This document shows positions 41,917 through 49,363 of a DNA stretch of 56,575 bases, piece after piece. Numbering within the stretch: the first letter of the stretch is position 1; every line of letters starts with the position of its first letter. The DNA is taken from positions 1 to 56,575 of the IMG/VR virus record IMGVR_UViG_3300002835_013445. One strand, given 5' to 3'. The translations under genes and the position numbers were made by a program. Source of the stretch: a virus. A model generated the notes under the pieces. The model had not been told where the DNA came from, made no database searches, and saw only the letters and a list, made by a program, of their open reading frames with translations.

Positions 41917-42262
41917 TATAAGTCTATATTATAAAACTATAGACGAAAATATTTTTAAAGAACAAGCATTTGTGGAACTTATAAACATGCTTGTAAAAAA
42001 AGAATTAATTTATAAGTATAAATACGCGTTCTATACTGACGCATATTTACTAAAAACTAATATTTATATACCAAATTTTCATACTATGTATTTGGCTAAT
42101 GGCAGTCATAATGTGGTGATAAAAAATAGTGAGGATCTTTGGCTTTTAGAAATATTTAATAATAATCGTTATTATGTTCTAGACGATCCAAATGATACTT
42201 TCGATTACGAAAGTCATGGGATTATAAAATTACGTCAACTAAAAGATATAGGGATAGAATAA
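41885..42262 (+). CDS. Unrecognised 125-residue protein
   Basis: No recognised family. Start ATG 41885 chosen over 41870; both overlap the previous gene. The sequence is mixed, with IFNNNRYYVLDDPNDTFDYE and IKLRQLKDIGIE at the end. It closes the second sugar block one base before the endonuclease gene. Confidence 0.5.
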   Translation: MELQNSSKIIDISLYYKTIDENIFKEQAFVELINMLVKKELIYKYKYAFYTDAYLLKTNIYIPNFHTMYLANGSHNVVIKNSEDLWLLEIFNNNRYYVLDDPNDTFDYESHGIIKLRQLKDIGIE

Positions 42263-42263
42263 A

Positions 42264-43055
42264 ATGAATTATGAAAATTTATCCGATGAAAAAAAAACAG
42301 AGTTATTAAAAAAGCTATACATCAAAGAACAAAAATCATTTAAGCAAATTGCGGATGATTTAGGCTCCTATTCTAATAAGATTCGGAGAGATGCAAAAAA
42401 ATTAAATATACCAATTAGAACAAAAAGCGAAGCTCAAAAAAATGCTTTAAGCAATGGTACGATAAAGCATCCGACCAAGGGTAAAAAAAGACCAGATGAT
42501 GTCAAAGCTAAAATAGGTTTGTCTGTTATGCAAAGTTGGGAGAATCTGACCGAGCAAGAATTTAAACAAAGGCAAAAAAAAGCCAAAGACACATGGGAGT
42601 CCATGAGCGAAGATCAAAAAGAACGAATGGTAAAACTAGCCAATGAGGCTGTAAGATCGTCTAGTAAGACTGGGTCTAAGTTAGAAAAGTTTTTATTGGA
42701 TAGTTTGATTAAAAATGGATATCGAGTAGAATTTCATAAAGAACAAAACTTACTGAATACAAAACTACAGATAGATATATTTTTACCAGAAATTAATACT
42801 GCTATAGAAGTTGATGGTCCGTCGCATTTCTTGCCAGTTTGGGGAGAAGAATCTTTAAAAAGAAACATCAAGTATGACAATAAAAAAACAGGACTTTTGC
42901 TCGGCAAAGGCTGTGCTATCATAAGAATAAAGCAAACCAAGGATTTCTCACCAGCACGAGCGAGTTTAATAGCACAATCAGTTCTAGACGAGCTTGCAAA
43001 AATAAAAAATAAATTTCCGGAACCCAATAATAGGACTATAGAAATAGGAGACTAA
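42264..43055 (+). CDS. Free-standing homing-type endonuclease (HTH plus Vsr-like nuclease)
   Basis: 263 residues in three parts: residues 15-55 a helix-turn-helix (QKSFKQIADDLGSYSNKIRR), 65-130 a charged NUMOD-like repeat region (KHPTKGKKRPDDVKAKIG and Trp/Glu-rich segments), and 140-245 a Vsr/EDxHD-like nuclease core (KLEKFLLDSLIKNGYRVEFH, QIDIFLPE, AIEVDGPSHF). Homing endonucleases of this design occur in phages and spread their own genes. It lies after the sugar block and before the annealing-like gene. No intron is associated. Confidence 0.8.
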   Translation: MNYENLSDEKKTELLKKLYIKEQKSFKQIADDLGSYSNKIRRDAKKLNIPIRTKSEAQKNALSNGTIKHPTKGKKRPDDVKAKIGLSVMQSWENLTEQEFKQRQKKAKDTWESMSEDQKERMVKLANEAVRSSSKTGSKLEKFLLDSLIKNGYRVEFHKEQNLLNTKLQIDIFLPEINTAIEVDGPSHFLPVWGEESLKRNIKYDNKKTGLLLGKGCAIIRIKQTKDFSPARASLIAQSVLDELAKIKNKFPEPNNRTIEIGD

Positions 43056-43056
43056 A

Positions 43057-43818
43057 ATGATGGCAAGACCAAAAAAGAATTCTACAGAAACTACGGAGGT
43101 AGAGGCGGTGTGTTCGGAATCGACCAAAAACACAAATGATATGAATAAGCCTAATCAAAACGATATTGGTTGGACAGACTATGTTCTAGGATTGTTGTCT
43201 GATGACGAGAAAATAAGCGGCAACCCTACTACGGACGGATTAAGGCGTGTCTTTGAAATAGCATTAAATTGTGCTGTTGTAGAATCTACTAGTAATGTTG
43301 TTCAAACCCCCGATATTAACAACGAAAAACGAGCAACTGTGGTTCATACCATAGGCTATATATTAAATAATTCCGACAGCAACAGCGATCCCATGCTTTT
43401 AAATATGAGGACTGTGAGCGGCGCTGCGGACGTTTATTGGGGTAATTGCGACAAGGTGTTTAGAAATCATCCGGTTGCCGTTGCCGAAACACGAGCCGAA
43501 GGACGAGCATTAAGACGAGCACTTAAACTACGCAAAGTAGTGGCTGCGGAAGAATTGGCCAAAGATATTGAGGACCATCCTGATCATGATACTGTAAATA
43601 AGATTACTAATAATCAGATTAATTTTATTGATGTTCTTAGTAAAAGACTAGATATCAATGTTAATAAGATGCTAGAAAAACTTGGATACGAAAGCAAGAA
43701 TATCTATAATATAGAGCATGCAAATGCTATTGAAATTAGTAAACTATTATCGTCATATCAGCAAGATATTTCCGCAATCACTGAGGATATAAAAGGATAT
43801 GACACAAACTGGAAGTAG
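43057..43818 (+). CDS. Possible single-strand annealing protein (Rad52/Erf-like)
   Basis: 253 residues. The central motif VAVAETRAEGRALRRALKL is like the Rad52/Erf-type annealing core, where an Ala/Arg-rich helix follows a short beta strand (DVYWGNCDKVFRNHP). The C-terminal part (INFIDVLSKRLDINVNKMLE) has the helical tail seen in such proteins. Low-complexity Lys/Thr/Glu N-terminus. Start ATG 43057 (ATG 43060 also fits). The assignment is tentative; a recombination role would suit a genome with a UvsX-like recombinase. Confidence 0.5.
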   Translation: MMARPKKNSTETTEVEAVCSESTKNTNDMNKPNQNDIGWTDYVLGLLSDDEKISGNPTTDGLRRVFEIALNCAVVESTSNVVQTPDINNEKRATVVHTIGYILNNSDSNSDPMLLNMRTVSGAADVYWGNCDKVFRNHPVAVAETRAEGRALRRALKLRKVVAAEELAKDIEDHPDHDTVNKITNNQINFIDVLSKRLDINVNKMLEKLGYESKNIYNIEHANAIEISKLLSSYQQDISAITEDIKGYDTNWK

Positions 43819-43826
43819 GGTGTTAT

Positions 43827-44153
43827 ATGAAATTAAATTACAAGGTTAGTGATAAACTACAATTTGAACTTGAGGGTGCTGGTCAAAAAGAAGTATTTAA
43901 GGAATTAGCTATTATTCAAGAAATTTTTGGCGAGAAAAATTGTGGTTTGTGCGGTAAGGATAGTATCAGATTTGTGGTTCGTAATGTTGAAGATAATGAT
44001 TATTATGAACTACGATGTGATTGTGGTGCTATACTAGCATTTGGTCAGCATAAAAAGGGTGGCACTCTATTTCCAAAACGCAAAGATGATGAGGGTAACT
44101 ATTTGCCAAATAAAGGCTGGCATAAATGGAATAAAGAAGTTAAGGATAGGTGA
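43827..44153 (+). CDS. Zinc-ribbon protein, conserved in phages
   Basis: 108 residues. CGLCGKDSIRFVVRN and YELRCDCGAILAFGQHKKGG form a zinc ribbon (C-x2-C ... C-x-C), followed by FPKRKDDEGNYLPNKGWHKW. I believe this arrangement occurs in many phage genomes next to recombination genes. It may bind DNA. Its last base is shared with the next gene start (TGATG). Confidence 0.7.
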   Translation: MKLNYKVSDKLQFELEGAGQKEVFKELAIIQEIFGEKNCGLCGKDSIRFVVRNVEDNDYYELRCDCGAILAFGQHKKGGTLFPKRKDDEGNYLPNKGWHKWNKEVKDR

Positions 44154-44647
44154 TGAGTCCTCTTTATTTTAATAATGGAAAATTATTAATAGTTAATGGT
44201 AAGTTAGCAACTAACAGCAATTGCTGCTGCGGCGGCGGATGCCCGCCGGGCTCAACGTGCTGTGGCTACTACCAATACAAGGTCGATTACTGCGAACAGG
44301 TTGGCGGCGAGTGGGTGCAAGCGTTCGGTTCAAACCCTGGAGATCCCTGCGAGTGCTGCAATGGCTTTGAAAGCAGAGTTTGGTTTGAGGGCGACCTAGG
44401 CTTTGGACTTATTCGCGTCCTTGAATGCCACCGGTACTGGTGCGGCGAGGAAGTAAGCGGAATCCCCGACTACTGTTGCGGCGACAACGTGACGCAAGAG
44501 CAATCAGACTTTTGCAGCCTGTGGTGGATGCGGCTGTCAGGTCAAATCCCATCGGACTTGGTTGACCCGGACGCCGTGTGTGCCTATGCCTCATCGTACC
44601 CCGCTGATGTCATACAGATTGGGTGCGTCGAGAACCCGTTGCCATGA
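44153..44647 (+). CDS. Cys-rich protein inside the GC-rich patch
   Basis: 164 residues from ATG 44153. The first 20 codons are AT-rich phage-like sequence, and from about 44222 the codons are suddenly G/C-rich. The protein has many cysteines: CCCGGGCPPGSTCCGYY, CECCNGFES, ECHRYWCGEE, DYCCGD. No known enzyme motif. Such Cys-rich proteins of this style are known to me in planctomycetes and phages thought to infect them, but this is not verified. The start was chosen for a 1-base overlap with the preceding stop. It ends with an ATGA overlap on the next gene. Confidence 0.6.
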   Translation: MSPLYFNNGKLLIVNGKLATNSNCCCGGGCPPGSTCCGYYQYKVDYCEQVGGEWVQAFGSNPGDPCECCNGFESRVWFEGDLGFGLIRVLECHRYWCGEEVSGIPDYCCGDNVTQEQSDFCSLWWMRLSGQIPSDLVDPDAVCAYASSYPADVIQIGCVENPLP

Positions 44648-44800
44648 TCCGCTGCCACCTGCACCACCTAGAGGCCCGCTGCCGTCAGCGTGGCTACACG
44701 CTCGACGAGGTGCGGCCGTGCATCGTGAGTCAAGACGGCGACACGATCACGGTTGACGAGACACATCCGGCTTACCCGAGTGTGCCGAAGCCGGGACTAT
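44222..44800 (+). other. GC-rich patch inside the AT-rich genome
   Basis: By eye, base composition switches near 44222 from very AT-rich to clearly GC-rich and back near 44800. Both reading frames in it continue without break across each border, and codon use changes with composition. It covers most of the Cys-rich gene and the first third of the next. It looks like a recently acquired allele or recombination patch from a GC-rich relative, or an assembly join. Confidence 0.7.
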
Positions 44801-45087
44801 CCTCTGAAACAAAGATTTCACCAAATCCACACACCCCTATCTCTGGCGTCGGCACAGAATTAAAAAAACTTTTAGGTAAAATTGGAATCAAAGCAACTCC
44901 TAATTGCTCATGTAATAAAAAAGCATTACTAATGGATACTAATGGTATAGAGTGGTGCGAAAAGAATGTTGATACTATAGTTGGATGGTTAAGAGAAGAA
45001 GCGACCAAAAGAAAACTGCCCTTTATTGATATGGCAGGAAGAATATTAGTTAAACGAGCTATAGGTAATGCTAAGAAGCGGATATAA
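44644..45087 (+). CDS. Mosaic protein of unknown function (GC-rich start, AT-rich end)
   Basis: 147 residues from ATG 44644. The N-terminus IRCHLHHLEARCRQRGYTLD and the VVSQDGDT-like IVSQDGDTITVDETHPAYP is GC-rich; the C-terminus (from about residue 55) with NCSCNKKALLMD and NVDTIVGWLREEATKRKLPF is AT-rich, like the rest of the genome. The two parts still read as one protein whose pieces I associate with one phage/planctomycete family (memory only). The start is an ATGA overlap with the Cys-rich gene. It is the last plus-strand gene before the convergent tail module. Confidence 0.65.
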   Translation: MIRCHLHHLEARCRQRGYTLDEVRPCIVSQDGDTITVDETHPAYPSVPKPGLSSETKISPNPHTPISGVGTELKKLLGKIGIKATPNCSCNKKALLMDTNGIEWCEKNVDTIVGWLREEATKRKLPFIDMAGRILVKRAIGNAKKRI

Positions 45088-45262
45088 ATTTAGAAGCAAA
45101 ACCTTTAGCGGTACATCCTTCTAGGATAGAATACCCAGCACTATTTGAAACTTTGATTGTTCTTCCTATAAGATCAATATCTCCTCCTGTTACTTTTTCT
45201 ACACTAAGCCAAGCAAAACCGCTATTAATTTTGGTGATAGTACCAAAGGATGTGAGATCGAA
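45071..45262 (-). pseudogene. Possible relic of a minus-strand tail gene
   Basis: An open frame without start codon reads on the minus strand with a protein-like pattern (ITKINSGFAWLSVEKVTGGD, IDLIGRTIKVSNSAGYS and ILEGCTAKGFASK), ends at a stop near 45071 and is closed upstream by a stop at 45263-45265. It has the composition of the tail proteins to its right and could be the remains of another member. Chance is possible. Confidence 0.35.
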
Positions 45263-45328
45263 TTAGCAGGATGGCAACCTGACGATTGCCCTGGACATAT
45301 AGCTAGTGTGCAATTAATTAAAAATTAA
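45233..45328 (+). pseudogene. Possible relic of a plus-strand gene end
   Basis: On the plus strand a frame with no start reads GDSTKGCEIELAGWQPDDCP then GHIASVQLIKN and a stop at 45326-45328. It looks like the C-terminus of a protein. It overlaps the minus-strand relic by 30 bases, so at least one of the two is chance. Confidence 0.3.
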
Positions 45329-45358
45329 TTTATAATAATAAATCACAAATAATAGATA

Positions 45359-45378
45359 ATCTATGGTTACACATAGAT
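45359..45378. other. Inverted repeat in the convergent gap
   Basis: ATCTATG (45359-45365) pairs with CATAGAT (45372-45378) over a 6-base loop. It lies between the plus- and minus-strand operons, where terminators are expected, but no T run follows on either side, so function as a terminator is uncertain. Confidence 0.35.
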
Positions 45379-45393
45379 AAAGGATCAGAAAAA

Positions 45394-45438
45394 ATGACAC
45401 CAGCAAGACAGTCTCTTATAGACTATATAGATAAATAA
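45394..45438 (+). pseudogene. Truncated gene start (14 codons)
   Basis: A ribosome-site-like AAAGGA precedes an ATG at 45394 that encodes MTPARQSLIDYIDK and then stops, two bases before the end of the large minus-strand tail gene. A start of the type MTP-x-R-Q-x-x-x-D-x-I-D-K is known to me from the N-terminus of a longer phage protein. I read it as the cut-off 5' end of such a gene after rearrangement. Confidence 0.4.
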
Positions 45439-45440
45439 TA

Positions 45441-48400
45441 TTATGGTGGTGGCGTTTCTTCTGGAGAAGCGCATTCAGTAAGTTCATAAATAGTCAAGCA
45501 TCCATTACTGTCTAAGCCAAGCACTCCAGCACCACCTGATCCTAATCCAGCTAAACATTCTTTAAGACCACAAACGTCCGGACATTCTGTTGGTGGAGTA
45601 GTTTCTGTAGTCGTTTCTGTAGTCGTTTCTGTAGTAGTAGTTGTGGTAGTTGTGGTAGTAGTTGGCGTTGTTTCAGTTGTTGTGGTTGTTGTTGTCGTAG
45701 TAGTAGAGCACAAACACTCATATGGTTCTTGATTAACAGCCGAGCTTTCTAAAACAATATATTTGCCATCATTAAAAGCTGCGTATACAACAGTTCCTTT
45801 ACATAAATTTCTTCCTAGAAAATCTGATATTAAGATTGTAGAGGCAGTAATATCAGTCATTAAATTTTCGCCATTAGGACCATATATTCCATAATTTTCA
45901 TAAAATGGACCGTCGTTACTATGAGGATTTAAAAGAATAGCGTCGGTAGAGCCATATGGTGACAAATCAGATAATAATTGAGCAACGATAATTCTGTCTG
46001 ATGGTGGGCATACCCAAACACCACGATCTCGATCCCATCTTAAATCTATTGGACCAGCTGGCCATGTTTTGGGATTCTCTAACCAGTTGGTCATAAAGTT
46101 ATTTTTGGTACCTTCTGACTTAAATGTTCCAGCCTCGGCCATTGCTGGCGAATCTATAATATTTGGAATTGGTTTATTCTCAGTATCATATCCCCAAGAT
46201 TGTAATACTAATGGACCACGCAAAGCAGCAAACCCATAATCTTCTTCATTTTGTTTTTTAGTCTTGTCTTCTAATTCAGAAACTTTATCTCCAAATGCCA
46301 CATATTGAATATTAAATCCTTCTGCTGAAACTCCCCTACCTCCCCAATCTTGCAGTAATTTCTTAGATAAAATAGGATTTAAAAATTTTTGATTAATAGG
46401 TATTCTTTCCGGATTTCCATTTTTGAAAATGGGAGGCATCGGTGGTCTACTTTTAGTCAATCTATTTTCAGATTCTTTTGTTCTATCTATTGCTGGAGTC
46501 ATTGAACCTTTATACTCATTAGCAGAATCTAGATTATATTTCGAAAATCTGGCCAATCCACCACGAGTTCCACCAAGAGAAATAGGAGTTAAAAGACCAT
46601 CCATAGACATAATAGCGATATTTTTAAAACCCGCGCCATTTACAGCATCCTCTATTTCATGTTTAGCATTTAATCCTATCTCATATAATTTCGATCTACT
46701 TGCGCTACCTGATGATGGACTTGATGTAGAAGGAGTTCCCTGTGTAACTTCACATTTGTCTTTAGCTTTTTTTTCTGTGGCCCAGCCGGTTCTGCTTCCA
46801 TATCCACCACTAGTATTTGTATTAGTGTCTTTATCATAAAATCCACCCATGAGTAAAAATCCAGGACTAGCGGCATGTTGCATACCTTGCTGTGGCAAAT
46901 TTAGTTTATCTAATACTTTAGAAACCGCGGATAAAGCACCATATATACCGCTAATCATCTTTCTTCTTTGGTCTTTAATTTTATCAAGAACCTGACTTCT
47001 TACAGTATTATTTTCTCTTACCAAAGAAGCTATTGCTTGTCCATAATCTGCGTATTTTTTAGAAAAGGTTTTAAATGAATAGCTTGTTGTCACACCTCCA
47101 CTACCATTATAGTTTACATTAATATTATCTACAAAAATTCCAGCTTGTAAAAAGTATTGAACATTATATCCTGGAGGTTCTGCAAGAGTGAATGATCCAT
47201 TTTCCGAGATATTAGATGTTCTAATTCCTTGAGACGCCAGGGCATTGCCCACAGTATATAGTCCTGACCAGCCGCCATAATTCCATGGATTAAGATCAGT
47301 AGCAACACTAACTTTTGTTGAGCCAATTGCTCCTCCACCACCAACAAATGGACCATAAACATAAACATTGCTTTTCATTGGAACTACTGCATTTTCTATC
47401 GCTCCAGCAGCAAAATTCATTTCAAAAATATTAAATGATGTTACATCAGAGAATCCCTTGTCTCTCTTTATTAATTCATCATATTTATCTGTTCCAAAAA
47501 GAACAGCAAAAGCACGAAGTCCTTTATTTAATAAATAATTTTTTTCTTCTCCAAAATAAGGCAAGCATGCTACAGCACTTTCTGTTTGTATTAAAATTTC
47601 TGGAAAAGAAGTATTGGCATTGGTAAAAATAGGATTACCAGCAGCACTACATTTTAAATAAATTCTATCATTTTTTATAATATATGATGTAGAAGTCATT
47701 TCTCTTGGAGCTATTCTGAATTGAGTTTCTTTTCCTGCTATAGTTTTTTTGCTACCTCCAAGACTAGAAAAATCAACAAATCCAGAAATTCTATTATCTG
47801 GCGTTTCAAATAAAACAGTATCTTGACCAACCACAAGACCTCTAATTCCTCCACTAAGTTGACCTTCGCTGGGATATCCTCCATCAGAAGGCACATCAGA
47901 TAAATAATATTGGCCAGTATCACTATAAACAATGCTAGCATTACTTCGTGGATATCTACAAAAATTATTCACAGGTATTATATATTTTTTAGCATAATAT
48001 TCATCAATAAAAGATCTAAACCACTGATATGCCTGATCATATAAAGCATATTTTGCTGCTGAATTAGCTTTTGATGGAATCTTAGATAAACTATTCATTG
48101 CTTGTTTCCAATCTATAGTTTTGGAATCACGCTTGAATAGTACGTTATAAGCATCTATTACACTTTGACCAATACTATCGTTTAAACCAAGAGCCTTAAT
48201 AATAGCTCCAGATAAGCCTTTTTTATTCATTGTTAAACCATACATTAACCACATCTGTTGTGATCCAGAACATATGATTTCTTCTTCAGAAACATAATAA
48301 TCATCAACACCCAAGTTTATTCCTATAGATTTTAGACTTCTAACATCCAAAACAAATGTAAAATTACTGTTATATATCCTTTGTGGATTGCCTTTGGAGT

Positions 48401-49361
48401 CATATCCCATAAACATAGCTATTGGTCTTCTAGAAGCTGACACGTCTGCTAGGTATTGTACTTTATCTCCTATTATAACTTTATTACTAGGTTCGTATAT
48501 TTCTTGAGATCCTTCTTCACTACTAATGAGCGTACCTGTTCCTTTAGCTGTACCTATTATATTTTGTATAACTCCTAAGCTTGGCTCTATAGATCTATCT
48601 ATCAGCCAAACAACTATTGCCGAACCAACAAGCTCTACAAAATAATCACAAGCTACATCTTGACAGGCTTTATCTATTAGTCCAGACAAAGACTCGCTTT
48701 CACCGCTTAGTCTTGACCAAAAAGCTTTGCCTCTCACTGTCGATGCTAGGAGACTCATTTCTATTCTTAATGGATCTCCTGCGGTTGTATATACTGTTTG
48801 TCCTCCTAATGCTTCTAAAACCTTATATGTTTGTACTCCATTCTCTGGACTATATCCCGATAATGCTGAATTACCGAAAGCATTGCAAGATCCAACCCTA
48901 GGCCAATTTTCAGAATCCTCTCCTGGCGGACAAACAGCAACTCCTGGTTCTAAATTATCAAAAACATTTATAAAATTAGCTATTCCATTGATAGGACAGT
49001 AATAGTCTTTATACATAACAGTAACATTTTCAAGAATTCTTTTTGGATCAATAATTTTTATTTTAAAAATAAATCCTGAAGCTGTAATAGAGTATGTTGA
49101 TTCATTAACAATGCCTCCAAAAACAAGAGCATTGCATTGAAATCTAACAGCTTTACCTACTGGTGGTAGAATTGTTGGAATAGTAGATACATTATTGCAT
49201 CCACCGAATAAAAAAGATAATTCTAATGTGGAAGATCCTGATCCAACACCTAAATTAAGAGAAAAGTCTTGTAATGTAACAGAGCCGCTTATGGCTGCTC
49301 CGCCACCATTTACATAAGTAAAACTAAAAGAGGCTGGTGCGGAAGTACATAGTGTTGACAT
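45441..49361 (-). CDS. Large tail/baseplate-type protein with Thr-repeat tail
   Basis: 1306 residues, minus strand. The N-terminal region (FSFTYVNGGGAAISGSVTLQ and following) is beta-rich, and residues 120-400 resemble phage tail hub or adsorption proteins (FKIKIIDPKRILENVTVMYK and similar). The C-terminus is unusual: residues 1220-1257 are nearly all Thr with Glu and Pro, followed by a Cys-containing end (CPDVCGLKECLAGLGSGG). Six Cys in the last 60 residues could bridge. It is the last gene of the tail operon. Function as baseplate, hub or adhesin is inferred from size, composition and neighbours. Confidence 0.65.
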   Translation of the reverse strand: MSTLCTSAPASFSFTYVNGGGAAISGSVTLQDFSLNLGVGSGSSTLELSFLFGGCNNVSTIPTILPPVGKAVRFQCNALVFGGIVNESTYSITASGFIFKIKIIDPKRILENVTVMYKDYYCPINGIANFINVFDNLEPGVAVCPPGEDSENWPRVGSCNAFGNSALSGYSPENGVQTYKVLEALGGQTVYTTAGDPLRIEMSLLASTVRGKAFWSRLSGESESLSGLIDKACQDVACDYFVELVGSAIVVWLIDRSIEPSLGVIQNIIGTAKGTGTLISSEEGSQEIYEPSNKVIIGDKVQYLADVSASRRPIAMFMGYDSKGNPQRIYNSNFTFVLDVRSLKSIGINLGVDDYYVSEEEIICSGSQQMWLMYGLTMNKKGLSGAIIKALGLNDSIGQSVIDAYNVLFKRDSKTIDWKQAMNSLSKIPSKANSAAKYALYDQAYQWFRSFIDEYYAKKYIIPVNNFCRYPRSNASIVYSDTGQYYLSDVPSDGGYPSEGQLSGGIRGLVVGQDTVLFETPDNRISGFVDFSSLGGSKKTIAGKETQFRIAPREMTSTSYIIKNDRIYLKCSAAGNPIFTNANTSFPEILIQTESAVACLPYFGEEKNYLLNKGLRAFAVLFGTDKYDELIKRDKGFSDVTSFNIFEMNFAAGAIENAVVPMKSNVYVYGPFVGGGGAIGSTKVSVATDLNPWNYGGWSGLYTVGNALASQGIRTSNISENGSFTLAEPPGYNVQYFLQAGIFVDNINVNYNGSGGVTTSYSFKTFSKKYADYGQAIASLVRENNTVRSQVLDKIKDQRRKMISGIYGALSAVSKVLDKLNLPQQGMQHAASPGFLLMGGFYDKDTNTNTSGGYGSRTGWATEKKAKDKCEVTQGTPSTSSPSSGSASRSKLYEIGLNAKHEIEDAVNGAGFKNIAIMSMDGLLTPISLGGTRGGLARFSKYNLDSANEYKGSMTPAIDRTKESENRLTKSRPPMPPIFKNGNPERIPINQKFLNPILSKKLLQDWGGRGVSAEGFNIQYVAFGDKVSELEDKTKKQNEEDYGFAALRGPLVLQSWGYDTENKPIPNIIDSPAMAEAGTFKSEGTKNNFMTNWLENPKTWPAGPIDLRWDRDRGVWVCPPSDRIIVAQLLSDLSPYGSTDAILLNPHSNDGPFYENYGIYGPNGENLMTDITASTILISDFLGRNLCKGTVVYAAFNDGKYIVLESSAVNQEPYECLCSTTTTTTTTTTETTPTTTTTTTTTTTETTTETTTETTPPTECPDVCGLKECLAGLGSGGAGVLGLDSNGCLTIYELTECASPEETPPP
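45591..45704 (-). repeat. Thr-rich triplet repeat
   Basis: Codons for residues 1220-1257 of the 1306-residue protein are almost all ACN with some GAA and CCA, giving runs of ten and eleven Thr. On the plus strand it appears as a stretch of gta/gtt/gtg triplets. Triplet repeats can change length in steps of one codon without breaking the frame. It resembles a spacer or stalk before the Cys-rich end. Confidence 0.85.
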
Positions 49362-49363
49362 TA

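Noticed and set aside
45359-45378. Bidirectional terminator
   Set aside because: The stem is only seven bases and no T run follows on either strand. It is listed only as an inverted repeat.
46423-46839. 138-codon plus-strand frame opposite the large tail gene
   Set aside because: It is antisense to a coding region with normal composition and has no ribosome site or domain, so I treat it as chance.
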